NCBI GenBank assembly: GCA_928724745.1 | Contig: CAKMXJ010000022.1 | Span: forward strand, 372,001-436,000 | Direction of reading: 5' to 3' | DNA: 64,000 nt | Origin: Anthracocystis setariae | Taxonomy: Eukaryota > Basidiomycota > Ustilaginomycetes > Ustilaginales > Ustilaginaceae | Part shown: positions 31,798 through 42,340 of the stretch, in pieces | Numbering within the stretch: position 1 is the stretch's first letter | How the letters are laid out: each line of letters starts with the position of its first letter | Notes under the pieces: generated by a model | The model's database searches: none | The model's input: the letters and a program-made list of their open reading frames with translations, nothing else | Told to the model about the DNA's origin: nothing | Position numbers and translations under genes: made by a program

Positions 31798-32743
31798 ATG
31801 TCCGCTGCTTCTGTTGCTGGTATGTACGCCCTTTCTCTCTCTCTCTCTCTCTCTCCTCTATCTCTTTCCAAAGAGAACGTCCGCCGTTGCTAATGTTCTA
31901 CCTCCCTCCTTGTGTTGACCTTTTGATCGCAAATAGAGACCAAGCTCGACGCTGTCGCCCCTTCCTCCGACGCTGTCGGCGCCAACGCCAACGCTGCTGA
32001 CGCTTCCCCCGTCGCTGGCGACGATTCCAACGCCGTCGACCCCAACACCGCCCTCCTCGTCCGTGCGCTCGTCTCCACCAAGGAAGCCGGTATCATCATC
32101 GGCAAGGGCGGTGCCAATGTCGCCGAGCTCCGTGAGCAGACCGGTGTTAAGGCCGGTGTCTCCAAGGTCGTCCCCGGCGTTCACGACCGTGTCCTCTCCG
32201 TCACCGGTACCCTCACTGGTATCGCCGACGCATTCGCCCTGATTGGCAAGACCATCCTCGAGAACCCTCTCAACGTCTCCGTCACCGCCGATGGCTCCCC
32301 TGCCGACGCCACCGCCCAGACCACCTGCATCAGGCTGCTCATCTCGCACAACCTCATGGGCACCGTCATCGGTCGCCAGGGTCTCAAGATCAAGCACATC
32401 CAGGACCTTTCCGGTGCGCGCATGGTCGCTTCCAAGGAGATGCTCCCCCAGTCCACCGAGCGTGTCGTCGAAGTGCAGGGCTCCGTCGATGCCATCCGTG
32501 TCGCTATCTACGAAATTGCAAAGTGTCTTGCCGAAGACTGGGATCGTTCGCAGAACGTGGTTCTCTACCAACCCGGCGTTGCTGATGGTCCTGGCATCCT
32601 CGCTGCCGGTGGTATGGGTGGTTTGCAGCAGCAGGGTTCTCGTCGTCAAGGTGGCCCCGCTTACCTTGCCGGTGCTGTCAACAACCTCTCGCTCGGCGGT
32701 GGCGCCTCCAACGGTGCGTTTGGCTCCAACGGCGGCGGCAACA

Positions 32744-32774
<31 letters not shown>

Positions 32775-33222
32775 TCGCGACAACCACAACAACGCTTCGC
32801 GTCGCACTGACCCCAACGCCGTCGTCACCCCCGGCGGTGGCCTTGTCGCTGGTACTACCACCAACTCGGCCAACGCTGGCGAACCCAACGCGTCGGCCCC
32901 GCCTCTGGTGGACGCCGCCAACCTGCGCACGCAGAACATCTCGATCCCCTCGGACATGGTCGGATGCATCATCGGCAAGGGTGGTTCCAAGATCACCGAG
33001 ATCCGTCGTCTGAGTGGGTCCAGGATCAGCATTGCCAAGGTGCCTCACGATGAGACTGGCGAGCGCATGTTTACTATCCAGGGCACGCCCGAGGCTAACG
33101 AAAAGGCGCTCTTCCTGCTGTACAACCAACTCGAGACCGAAAAGGAGAGACGTCAGAAGCAGAACAATGCTGACAGCGACGATACCCCTGCCCCCACCGC
33201 CGCCGCTGCTTCTTCGGCTTGA
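31798..33222 (+). CDS. Triple-KH-domain RNA-binding protein (Pbp2/Hek2/Rnc1-like), two exons
   Basis: Exons 31798-31819 and 31937-33222 give 435 residues. The 117-bp intron has GTATGT and ends AATAG; splicing keeps the frame. Each of the three KH domains has its GxxG loop: IIIGKGGANV (about residue 61), TVIGRQGLKI (about 152) and CIIGKGGSKI (about 353). A low-complexity linker with a run of Asn (AAC repeat, about 280-290) separates KH2 from KH3. The two-plus-one KH layout matches poly(C)-binding-like fungal proteins such as Hek2/Pbp2 and S. pombe Rnc1, which bind mRNA and affect its stability and localisation. Which member it is cannot be decided by eye. The first exon encodes only seven whole codons. 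Confidence 0.88.
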
Positions 33223-33654
33223 AGTCAGTTTCTTAGTCGCTTGCGTCGCTTGCCAACCTGGTATTTGTTTTTTCTTCCTATCGAAAACACATCACACCAC
33301 ACACACACACTCACACACTCACACACCCGCACGCACGCACAAACAAAATGCAATTGTGATGCTCAGTCGGCTCGATGCGATTGGTTTTCGCCCAAATTGC
33401 CCCTTCCCCCCACCATCGAATCTCAAAAGTTTTATCGGTCTAGTATCGATGGTGCGGCCGTAAAGTTCAGTTTTGTACTGTATATCATGTGTGAGAGACT
33501 TCGGCATGAGGGTGAGGCAAGTAAGTGAAAAGTTTCCAAAATTTCGGGAGTCGGGCGGGGGGAGGCAGAACGCATTCTTCGCCTCCACTTTGAAGGCCCA
33601 CACTCTGTTCTTCTGCGACCATCCAAACCTAAGCTCTCATTGGGCAACTCAAGA
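33223..33654. other. Intergenic region, KH gene 3' end to RCC1 gene
   Basis: About 430 bp with a CA-type repeat (33295-33340) probably in the 3' UTR of the KH gene. Nothing else seen. Confidence 0.4.
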
Positions 33655-35361
33655 ATGTTTCGCACCGTCATCGGGGGTGGCGGAGGGAGCGCTTTGGTAC
33701 GACGAACCTTTTCCACTTTTGGCGCGGTCCGGTATCAGCATGTCATGTTTTGGGGTGATATGTTGGGGTATTCGTCGACTGGGCGATTGGGCAAGGTGGC
33801 CAGGGTTTGGTTGGACGAGGCTGGCGTTGGTGGCGATGTTGATCACGGCGTCAGGTTGAGTGGATTGAGTAGCGGACCGTATCACTGGTTGATGAGCTAT
33901 ACGTTGTTGGATGAGGGGCTGGATGGGTCGAAGAGGCCAAAGGTATCGACTGAGGAGGTGGTTTCATCACAACAACAGTCGCAACGGGGGGAGGAGGAAC
34001 AAGAGGTGGAAGGGACGGTGTTGATAGATGGGAAAGAGATCGAGAAGGCCGCGCAGGTATCGAAAGTGTTTGCATTGGGTCGCAACACCCATGCGCAACT
34101 TGGCTTGGGGTTCTCGTCGCACGAAGCGACACGCGGGATGGTGACGGGCGAAATCCAAGGCAGAGGTGGAGTCAAGAGAGTCGTTGCAGGCAATGGTTTC
34201 TCCTTCCTCGTCACCTCCCCTGGTGACGGTGTGGAGGACGATACAATTTATGGATTCGGCAATGATACTCTTGGTCAGCTCGGCGCCAGTTCGGCTGATG
34301 CGCCAGTGTCATCCAGTTCGGATCCCTACGATATCTCGACTCGACTTAACGGCGACACCTCCAACCCCGCTCAACTTCGCCTGCTACCCCTACCCAAACA
34401 ACTCACCATCGGTACTACTGCCTCTAACGGCTGGAAAGTCCGAGACCTCGCCGCAGGTCTTGACCATTCCCTCCTCCTCCTCGAACAAACGCTCGCGGGT
34501 CACAGGATCCAGCAAATCCTCAGTACAGGACTCAACACCGACGGTCAGCTTGGCCTTACGTCCCGCGCCAAAGCCAACACCACCCCGATCGAACCGCTGC
34601 TTTCGCGTCACTTCCAACCGGTGCCCATCGAACTCACACCCACACATGACGGGGAGGTTACCGCGGTGGTATGTGGAGCAGACACATCGTATGCTGTGAT
34701 GCGAAGTGGCGATGTTTGGGTATGGGGCAACTCCGAGTACGGTCAATCGCTCGCTGGAGTCCACGATCGAATCGCTACCCCTACTCTCGTCCCCAACCCT
34801 CTTCACGAAGCCTACCGTACATCCAAGCTCGACCCTCCCACCGCCGACGTCACCATCAAAAAGCTGGTTGCAGGCGGCTCGTTCGCAGCTATCCTCGACA
34901 CCAGTGGCAGAGTCTGGATCGCAGGTTACGGTCCCACCTCATCCCCTACCCATAGAACCAACCATACACTATCCCCCGTACAGGGCTTCGACCATACACT
35001 CGTAGAGGACCTCTATGCGGGGCTGGATTACCTCGTCGCCATCACTCGAGGGATGCACAACGAAGTTGAGGTTTGGGTCTGGGGTGTTCCCCCCAAATCG
35101 ATCTCCACTTTACCCCTCGAAACACCCACCAGAATTCCTTACACACTTCCAAAGACCCCCCGCCAGCAATGGCTCGACGAAAATCCAGGCTTCAAAACGC
35201 ATACCGAACTCACACAGATGCAGGCGAAGGCGGAGGTCACGGTCGAACACGTAGCCTGTACTAAGGACCATCTGCTGATAGTGTTCAACGACGGCAACAA
35301 CGAGTATGTGTGGGCCGAATGCGTGCAGCCGCCCAGATCTAAGGGCACACAAATGGTGTAG
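33655..35361 (+). CDS. RCC1-repeat protein, probably mitochondrial (RCC1L-like)
   Basis: 568 residues from the first ATG in the frame. The N-terminus (MFRTVIGGGGGSALVRRTFSTF) is Arg/Ser/Thr-rich without acids, fitting a mitochondrial import signal. At least five RCC1 blades are visible: VFALGRNTHAQLGLG, IYGFGNDTLGQLGA, ILSTGLNTDGQLGL, VWVWGNSEYGQSLAG and VWIAGYGPTS, each followed by a VxAG-type or AAGLDHS-type block. Mitochondrial RCC1L proteins act in mitoribosome assembly and dynamics in animals; yeast Fmp25 is another mitochondrial RCC1 protein. A guanine exchange role is not implied. It converges with the dynamin-like gene. Confidence 0.75.
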   Translation: MFRTVIGGGGGSALVRRTFSTFGAVRYQHVMFWGDMLGYSSTGRLGKVARVWLDEAGVGGDVDHGVRLSGLSSGPYHWLMSYTLLDEGLDGSKRPKVSTEEVVSSQQQSQRGEEEQEVEGTVLIDGKEIEKAAQVSKVFALGRNTHAQLGLGFSSHEATRGMVTGEIQGRGGVKRVVAGNGFSFLVTSPGDGVEDDTIYGFGNDTLGQLGASSADAPVSSSSDPYDISTRLNGDTSNPAQLRLLPLPKQLTIGTTASNGWKVRDLAAGLDHSLLLLEQTLAGHRIQQILSTGLNTDGQLGLTSRAKANTTPIEPLLSRHFQPVPIELTPTHDGEVTAVVCGADTSYAVMRSGDVWVWGNSEYGQSLAGVHDRIATPTLVPNPLHEAYRTSKLDPPTADVTIKKLVAGGSFAAILDTSGRVWIAGYGPTSSPTHRTNHTLSPVQGFDHTLVEDLYAGLDYLVAITRGMHNEVEVWVWGVPPKSISTLPLETPTRIPYTLPKTPRQQWLDENPGFKTHTELTQMQAKAEVTVEHVACTKDHLLIVFNDGNNEYVWAECVQPPRSKGTQMV

Positions 35362-35427
35362 GTGACACGCGAGAATGCATTTGGAATTTTCATATCGTGC
35401 AGAGTTGCGTACTTGTGCGAAGGGCAC

Positions 35428-35442
35428 CGGGGGGGGGGGGGG
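35428..35442 (+). repeat. Poly(G) run
   Basis: About 15 G in a row between two convergent genes, five bases before the stop codon of the dynamin-like gene. Such runs are prone to sequencing error, so the length is uncertain. Confidence 0.7.
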
Positions 35443-35446
35443 GATT

Positions 35447-38400
35447 TTAGGGGGACATTTCGTTGTCGGAGGAGCTGAGGATGATCGCATCGATATGATT
35501 GGGCTCGTTCGGTCTGTGGTATTCGAGATATGCATCTGTCTCGCGAACGTCGGCCCATTCTTGTCGCTCTTCCTCCTGGTCCTCCGACTCGTGCGACATG
35601 TCGTCATCACTGTACGAAATCGGTTGCAGTTGGGTTTGAGACTCTTCCGCCTCCTGTTGGACCTCTTCGAGATCTGAATGCGGGGGGTCTCGGTATTGAT
35701 GGAACGGGTTGGTGGTTCGTCGGGCGTTGGTGGAAGATTTCTTGGCGAGTGGCGAGTTTTCGCAGAAGGGATTTGCAAACCGACGCTTTCGAGGCGTCAT
35801 GCTGAACTTGTTAGAGCCAGATGTTGGCGCTGGCGAGAGGGTGGGCGAAGTGGGCAACATGGTGGCGATCGTCTTGGTCCTTGGAGTGATGGGCGACGAT
35901 TTCGATGCGACCTTCTGCCTAACTTCAACAAGCCCATCCGCAGCTGCAACCCTCCTCTCCTTATTTCCCGTGCGAGCTGCCTCTTCACCATTCTCCGCAT
36001 TTGCACCTGAACCATCGAGGCTCGCCCTTGGACACTTGTTGCGCCAAGAATCCACATCCCTCGCATCACTACCCAAAGCTTCCTTGACCGCGTCGAACTC
36101 TCTCAACACTGCCTCGACGCGATCGATCCTGGCATTGACGTCTCGAACCCACTCGATCCTCTCCCTGCGCGGTCGGTCCGCCTGGACAAAGTAGCGCTCG
36201 TATAGCTCGGTCTCGGTCAACTCGGCACGCAGCGTAGCGATCAGCGAGTTGCGCAGGAACGAATGCACATCCTGCATAAGCGCTACGGGAACCCTTTGCG
36301 CTTCTCGTGCCACCATGAGCGAGAAGAAGTTGTAGTCGCCACGAAGTTCGGCCATCAGTCGAAGCGCATCGAACACCAGAGGAGCAGTGTTGACCAGTAG
36401 CGGTGCCACGCGAGCAAGTGGGTGGTAGATTGGTAGTTTGCCCGTCGAGTCGAATGTGGAGCTTGGCGAGACGGTGGCAGAGGCCACCATGCATGGGGAA
36501 GGAGAGCAGGCGGGAGATGGAGCGATTTTGTTACCGGATGGTCTCTTGGGCGTTGTTGGCGTTCGGCTACTGCCACTCTTATGGTCGGCGTTGTTGCTGT
36601 TGTGGCCGGGGGTGGTTCCACTGCCGCCGCCGCCGCCGCCGCCGCCGCTGCTGCTGCTGCTGCCGCAAGCAAGGTGTTCTGGCTGAGCGGTGACTGTCAT
36701 CGCAACGTCGGCTGGCTCAGCATCGGACTGCGTCGGAGCCGCAGAGATTGTGGCTTTTCTCTTGCCTATCGTAGCCTCGCTAGGATTCTTCTGTCCCTTG
36801 GCAGGACTCGGTGCCCTGACGTTTGCAACCGGAACAGATCCACGCTCACCACCATTAGCCCTCGCATAAACCGGCCCGGACTGCGAATGGTCGGCGGTGG
36901 CTGTAAATCCGAGCTTTTCCGCCAGGTTCACCAGCTTAAATGCGTTAGCTTCCCAATTCCTATCGCCGTGTTCGCGCTTCGCTTTGACCAAAAGACACAT
37001 GCGAATCGTGAAGAACGCATCGAGCTCGGCCTCCACCCACTGCACATAAGTCCTCCCAGCACCAAGCGACCGCACACCACTTGCATCGGCAATAGTTGCA
37101 CCTGTGCCACGACGCCCTACCACCGGATGCTCGGCTACTCTGTTTGCCAGCTTGTGCATCTCGGCGAGCAGACACGATTGGATGCGATCGTTGGTCATGG
37201 CGAGGATGTCGTCGCAGAGCTGCGAATACTTGTGCTTGAGATCGGTGGGGATCGCGGAATGAACAAGACTGGTCAGCTTTTTCCTGCAGAAGTCGGTGTA
37301 GGTTTGCACCAAGCAACGCAGCTTGGTCTGTAGCTGCGAGTGCATGTTTCGCAAATTGATACCCGGTGCTTCCAAACGGTTCAGCTTCAGGTCAGATGAG
37401 AGGAGCGCAACGAGATCGTCCAGATCCACCGCTTTCTTGCGAGACATACTGCTTTGCTCGTCTGCATTCGCAAGTGCGACATCGGTGTGGTCGACGACGA
37501 TTTGAATTTCGTCCACAGACTTGTCGCACATCGCTTTGTCCGCGATATCGACTGTATCCGCCAGCATCTCGCAAAACGACCAGGCTCGAGGCTTGTACCC
37601 TACCGAAAGTTGGTTTTGCACCTCTTCGGCTGTGAAGGGGAGGTACTTGGGTGCGGCAGCCGAGAGTTCGCGCATAAGATGCGGAACAACCTGGTTGTTG
37701 ATCTCGACTTCCGAAAATTCCAAATGTTTGGTGACGAGATCGAGTGCCTTGACGAGCTCCATGAACGTGTCGAAGCCTTCTTGAATGCCCACCGGCTTAT
37801 GGCATCTACTGCCTGACAGTGCATCGAGAGCCGATCGAGAAGGAAAAGTGTCGATCGAAGCATCCCTGAAGAGTGCAGACTTGTCGACCAGTGTCGCCTT
37901 GAGCTCGACGAACGACTTGACCATATCCGGTAGAGATGATCGGATTTGCTGGAGAAGCAGCTGGCTTAGATGCTGGTATAGACTTTCCAGTCCGCAATTC
38001 GACTCGACAAAATCATAGTTACCATGTCTGCCCACTGCAGTGAGTAGGGGTACCGTTTTGTGCCAAGGCGTTCCAGCATCCGGGTTGTGGAAGAATTGGT
38101 GCTCTATGTCGCTGATACTCGCGCGGTCTTCGTTCTGAGCATGACATCGCACCACATGCCAACCATGCTGCAAAAAGTACTTGCCACGATGGCTCTCATC
38201 GCTGACAGAACTCGATTCGTTGATCACCCTCGCCCATTGACGTTCGGCACCGGCAGGCATTCGATCTGGCATGGTGAGCACACCGATGGTTCGCTGCCCA
38301 TTGGAATCGACCGACTTAACCAGCGAGAAGGCGCTCTGGTGCGAGATGTCCATAGCTAGCGAAGCGGTGAGCACGATCACTGTATTTGGCTCGCGAATGT

Positions 38401-39232
38401 CTTGCAGGACCATGGTTTTGATCGCTTGCACATCGCACGGACGGCCCTCCGAGATGAGTCCAGGAAGGTCAGTAAAGCGCAGAGGCTGCGCTCCGGGGCC
38501 ACGCAGCGACAAGGAAAGCCGAGCGCCTGCCGGAAAAAAGACGGGCAGAGCAGAGTCGGGATCGTCTTCAGCCTCTTCAAGCTCTTCCAAAGTCATCAAC
38601 TGATATCGAGAGGTCCTGATGACGGACGAAGAAGTGGTAGAATCCGTAGGAGTCAAAGGAAGCTTGTCGAGATCACGGACAGCCAATGTAGCACGACGGA
38701 GGCGGTCAGCGACGAGATCGGGATCGGTAATGGTGTCACCGAATTGGAATACGCCACCAGCGTTCGAAGTCGATTTGCCTGGAGGGAGCACAAGTGAGAT
38801 CACAGCCGTCCATTGCTCACCTCGCTTGGCGGAAGGTGAGGTGTTGTGTACTTCAGTCGCAGTGATGGTGATATCCAGGGGACCGCGAGTGCAAGTACCC
38901 TGCGATCTGGGCAGCGTGACCCCAGCCAGTCGCTCGACCAAAGAGCTCTTGCCCGTACTCTGACCTCCGACGAGCACAAGCCTCGGAATCTTGGCCGTGG
39001 TCGTTACAGCTGCATTGGCTTTCGTTCCTGTTCGCGAAGAGAGACTATGATTCTGAGCTTCAAGTTTCGAGGCATGGATCGAGTCGATGCCCACAGCAGA
39101 CGGTGGAGGGAGCGGAACTGCGAGAGCGTCGATCTGTTGACACAAAACGTTAAGCCGTCGTACGACTGCACCGTAATCGCCTGCTGCGGCTTGATCATCA
39201 TCACGATTGGAGTTGAATTGATGCGCATCCAT
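35447..39232 (-). CDS. Large dynamin-like GTPase
   Basis: 1,261 residues, single exon. The dynamin-type G domain has G1 GGQSTGKSS (89-97), a G2 Thr in CTRGPL, G3 DLPG (255-258) and G4 TMPD (320-323), where TKxD is usual. A helical middle/stalk region follows (about 400-760). A long Ser/Gly/Pro-rich insert carries a run of Gly (about 860-960). A GED-like helical segment follows (LRLMAELRGDYNFFSLMVAREAQRVP to VEAVLREFDAVKEAL, about 990-1090), then a disordered C-terminus. There is no PH or PRD of classical dynamin and no membrane helix, so the layout is closest to Mx-like or fungal accessory dynamin-like proteins. The membrane target is unknown. Confidence 0.8.
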   Translation of the reverse strand: MDAHQFNSNRDDDQAAAGDYGAVVRRLNVLCQQIDALAVPLPPPSAVGIDSIHASKLEAQNHSLSSRTGTKANAAVTTTAKIPRLVLVGGQSTGKSSLVERLAGVTLPRSQGTCTRGPLDITITATEVHNTSPSAKRGEQWTAVISLVLPPGKSTSNAGGVFQFGDTITDPDLVADRLRRATLAVRDLDKLPLTPTDSTTSSSVIRTSRYQLMTLEELEEAEDDPDSALPVFFPAGARLSLSLRGPGAQPLRFTDLPGLISEGRPCDVQAIKTMVLQDIREPNTVIVLTASLAMDISHQSAFSLVKSVDSNGQRTIGVLTMPDRMPAGAERQWARVINESSSVSDESHRGKYFLQHGWHVVRCHAQNEDRASISDIEHQFFHNPDAGTPWHKTVPLLTAVGRHGNYDFVESNCGLESLYQHLSQLLLQQIRSSLPDMVKSFVELKATLVDKSALFRDASIDTFPSRSALDALSGSRCHKPVGIQEGFDTFMELVKALDLVTKHLEFSEVEINNQVVPHLMRELSAAAPKYLPFTAEEVQNQLSVGYKPRAWSFCEMLADTVDIADKAMCDKSVDEIQIVVDHTDVALANADEQSSMSRKKAVDLDDLVALLSSDLKLNRLEAPGINLRNMHSQLQTKLRCLVQTYTDFCRKKLTSLVHSAIPTDLKHKYSQLCDDILAMTNDRIQSCLLAEMHKLANRVAEHPVVGRRGTGATIADASGVRSLGAGRTYVQWVEAELDAFFTIRMCLLVKAKREHGDRNWEANAFKLVNLAEKLGFTATADHSQSGPVYARANGGERGSVPVANVRAPSPAKGQKNPSEATIGKRKATISAAPTQSDAEPADVAMTVTAQPEHLACGSSSSSGGGGGGGGSGTTPGHNSNNADHKSGSSRTPTTPKRPSGNKIAPSPACSPSPCMVASATVSPSSTFDSTGKLPIYHPLARVAPLLVNTAPLVFDALRLMAELRGDYNFFSLMVAREAQRVPVALMQDVHSFLRNSLIATLRAELTETELYERYFVQADRPRRERIEWVRDVNARIDRVEAVLREFDAVKEALGSDARDVDSWRNKCPRASLDGSGANAENGEEAARTGNKERRVAAADGLVEVRQKVASKSSPITPRTKTIATMLPTSPTLSPAPTSGSNKFSMTPRKRRFANPFCENSPLAKKSSTNARRTTNPFHQYRDPPHSDLEEVQQEAEESQTQLQPISYSDDDMSHESEDQEEERQEWADVRETDAYLEYHRPNEPNHIDAIILSSSDNEMSP

Positions 39233-40068
39233 CGTACCATAGGAAACCGATGGTCTGGGACTGATCGTGCCTTGAGAGCGAGCGAGGAATCGGGTGAAAT
39301 CCTATCGAAAGTCGAACGGTCTTCTGTGTGTCGTGGTGGTGACCGATTCCAGCGGGTGACCGAAAGTCTTGTGGCGTGACAAAGACTATTCGGTTGTGGA
39401 GGATGTTGAGAAGAAGGTGTCGTCACGGTAGCCGTCGAGAATCGAGATGCTGATGATCGAAATGCTGATGGGATGTAGAGAAGAAGCACCTTCAAGCAGG
39501 AGGAGCGGGGGCGGCAAGGGCGATGATAGAATGGAGCAAAAAGTAGAGAGTGAAGGGTGAAGACGACATGTGATGGGAGCAGAGAGGGATGAAGAAGGGC
39601 GTTGCCATCATGAGACCTTTTGTAGTGAACCCATCTCGTTCTTGGCCCCAGCCAGCCTCAAAGCGCTGTTCAAGCCCACTCACATTGTTGCCGATTCTGA
39701 AGTGCGGGAGGGGATTCTCAGCCAGAGTAACGGACGACAAAGGTGAGAACATGAAGAGAGCTGCGGCCTTCGCGGAGGACGTTCCCGCAACTTTCCGCAC
39801 CTGCACAGGATCCAAAGCTTGATGTCCACTCAGAGCTTGCATATGGTGTCGGACACTTTGACGAGGTCACACTTCATAAAGCATTGGACGAGGGCCAATA
39901 CATCAACGCACTCTTCGGAAGTGATGAACGGTGTAACGTACTGTACTTGGCGCAGTCCACGGCCAGCGGCTCTGGTAAACATCCATGCATTGCGTCGCGA
40001 CAATGATCAGAGCATGACAGCCATCAGCAGAGCATGTTCCGCTGAACAATGGCGATAGAGACTTGCCT
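39233..40068. other. Intergenic region upstream of the dynamin-like gene
   Basis: About 840 bp between a gene start (39232) and a gene end (40069), both minus strand. Short ORFs only, with no domain seen. TACTGTAC occurs near 39938. Confidence 0.4.
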
Positions 40069-41463
40069 CTACGACTCCGACGAGGAAGGATCTGGCCGGT
40101 TGAACGTTGCGAGATTCGTCAAAGTGGCCTGCTGGTCGACTTGATGGTTGACTTGCTCAAGGCTGCGCCACCAACTGCGAGTCGCCTTACGAATGCCATC
40201 ATGTGCTTGTGCCACTGCGTCTCTCACTGGTTGCGCTCCCTGCGTTCGAGCAATCTCGATAACTCTGCTTGTCTGCTGCGACCCAACTTCTGCGCCCGGG
40301 TTGTTTTGCCTCCACTGTTTCGATATATTGAGTAATTCATCGTCCTCCATGATGATTTGCCGTGATACGTCTGCCAGGTCTGCAACCTGCAAAAGGTTCT
40401 GGAGGCTCTTTTGAGTTGTGTCGAGGTGCCGAACAGACTGTCCGAAGCTGTCCACGACCCTTGGTGCAGGCCAGAGGTAGATGACGAGAACAAGCGCAAG
40501 GAAAACGACTTGACGGACGATGTGTAGATTGGAGTGCCAGTGGTTGAGCCGAGAAGCTCCTGCGGTGACTTGTGCAAGCTCAAACATGATGAGCAGCTCG
40601 ATAGAAAGAAGGCCGAGGAGTCCAACGAGACCGCTTGTTCTCCAATGGCTTCGATCTGCTTGGAACGTGGTTGAGGTTGCTGACGAAGCATGCTGTTGAT
40701 TGACACCGAGGAGCGAACCAACGAGCGAACCTGCCTGGCGAATAGCGACGGCCACAGAGTCGTCAGGATGCGTGGTGAGCAGGCCGATCGCCAAGATACG
40801 CCAAGCATAGGTGCCGAGCAAGAATGGCACGGCGTACCAAAAGAAGTCGTTAGCTTTGGTACAGAAGGTGCAATCTAGCAATGGTGCCGCCCCTAGGATG
40901 AGATAGATTCGTCTGGCTTCGAAGCTCGATAGTCTGGCGATGAGCTCTTGCAGTTCCGCAAGGTTTGTACGGTCGCGATAGCCTATTGGCAGCAGATGAG
41001 GCTTAGCGTTGATGAGGTTTCGTAATGTTGTGGTCGGGACGGTGATGGGAGCCTTGAACGCCAGGAAGAGGTCGGGCTTATAAGCTCCTTTGAATATGTC
41101 AATGTGCAGAGCACGGTCAAGGCCGAGAGACTGATGCTGGCTAAGCGTGGGATGCCACAAAAGAGTGAGTCTGTTTATCGCTTTGATTGTGGACGATGGA
41201 ATAAAGATGTCGATTCCATACTGGACGGGGATGAGGTTGCGAATCGAGACCAGAACCAGAAGCAGGGTTGCTATCGAGACTGCTGAGGAGAATGGGGTGG
41301 AAACCGGCGTCAGCCGTGCCGAAGACAAGAATTTCGGTCGAGGTGGCTGTGATGGATTGCTTTGACGTCTCGTTCGTAGTGAATAGACGAAGCGCTGACC
41401 TTGTCGAAGTATTGGGGGTACAATCACCAGCCCCAGAAAAATATACGTCGACATGTCTACCAT
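40069..41463 (-). CDS. Predicted multi-pass membrane protein of unknown function
   Basis: 464 residues, single exon. Five hydrophobic segments are visible: about 5-20, 60-78, 212-235, 275-300 and 318-338. A CTFC pair lies just before the third (LLDCTFCTKANDFFWY). The C-terminal 120 residues are soluble and helix-like (DTTQKSLQNLLQVADLADVSRQIIMEDDELL). I recognise no family. The layout, with internal helices and a long helical tail, suggests an ER or other endomembrane protein, but this is inference. It is divergent from the gene at 42341 with 877 bp between. Confidence 0.7.
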   Translation of the reverse strand: MVDMSTYIFLGLVIVPPILRQGQRFVYSLRTRRQSNPSQPPRPKFLSSARLTPVSTPFSSAVSIATLLLVLVSIRNLIPVQYGIDIFIPSSTIKAINRLTLLWHPTLSQHQSLGLDRALHIDIFKGAYKPDLFLAFKAPITVPTTTLRNLINAKPHLLPIGYRDRTNLAELQELIARLSSFEARRIYLILGAAPLLDCTFCTKANDFFWYAVPFLLGTYAWRILAIGLLTTHPDDSVAVAIRQAGSLVGSLLGVNQQHASSATSTTFQADRSHWRTSGLVGLLGLLSIELLIMFELAQVTAGASRLNHWHSNLHIVRQVVFLALVLVIYLWPAPRVVDSFGQSVRHLDTTQKSLQNLLQVADLADVSRQIIMEDDELLNISKQWRQNNPGAEVGSQQTSRVIEIARTQGAQPVRDAVAQAHDGIRKATRSWWRSLEQVNHQVDQQATLTNLATFNRPDPSSSES

Positions 41464-42340
41464 GTTCGTGTGCTTGTGCTCCAGTCACAGCTTGTCAGCC
41501 GAACTAGCCGTTCCACTTCTCCTTCGGCCAATGACTAGTGCCACCAGAGTTGGCTGTAGCTAACGAGACGGACAAGCTGCCTTGATGCTGAGTGTAGGTG
41601 AAAGGGTGGACAGGGTGTAAGAAGGACAGGTATGTATGTGTTGGTCTCAGCGTATTCGCATTTTGGCGCGTACAATATGTGAGATCGAGAAATCGTAACA
41701 ACGTCATTTTCAAGAAATTAGGATCATCTTCCGGTGCAGCTGTCAAAAAAAAGTAAAGTGATATGTCCCGTTCTGCAGCTTCCGTCAAAAGAGAGATGAC
41801 GGAGATGTTGGCCTCTGCAAGCTCTTGGCGTTGTTCGACATGCTCATCGCTACCGAGGAAAGTCGACGGGATCTAAAGCCTTTCCTAGCTGGCGGAGCAT
41901 AACCATTGAAACTTCCTCCTCTCATGCGACAAGCTTCCAAGTAGAATCTACTCACTTAACTACTCTCTCACAATGTCGCCCTCTGCAAGCGTGCAGTGCT
42001 TTGTACACTTGCCGAATGGATGATTGCACTCGTCATTCAGTCCATCGAATCTAAAAAGCTGGTGACCACAGCGTCCACCTACTTTCTTCATCGTTGATAT
42101 CAGGCTTCCCCTCCTTCCACCCGTCCCATCCCTCCTTTCTTTCTTCCTTTCTTCGTCCAAGGCCCGGAGCCTTCCTGCCCCATTTCGTTTCTGTTGACAC
42201 CATCTTCACTTGGTAATACACGAGGACATTGCAAGGACAGTGTCCTGGTAGCTACCATTCTCTTCACTTTTTTCCATCATTCGCACGACTTCTGGAAAGT
42301 CGTTCATTTGGGACGGTGTGGAAGGCGATTCTTCGGAAAC
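41464..42340. promoter_or_regulatory. Divergent intergenic region between two membrane-protein genes
   Basis: About 880 bp. The downstream frame is open back to 42194, but without an ATG until 42341. CCTT/CTTT-rich sequence (42110-42160) lies shortly before that start. No gene seen. Confidence 0.4.

Noticed and set aside
31858..33129. Minus-strand open frame (423 codons) opposite the KH gene
   Set aside because: Val/Gly/Asp-rich shadow with no domain; the plus strand encodes three clear KH domains.
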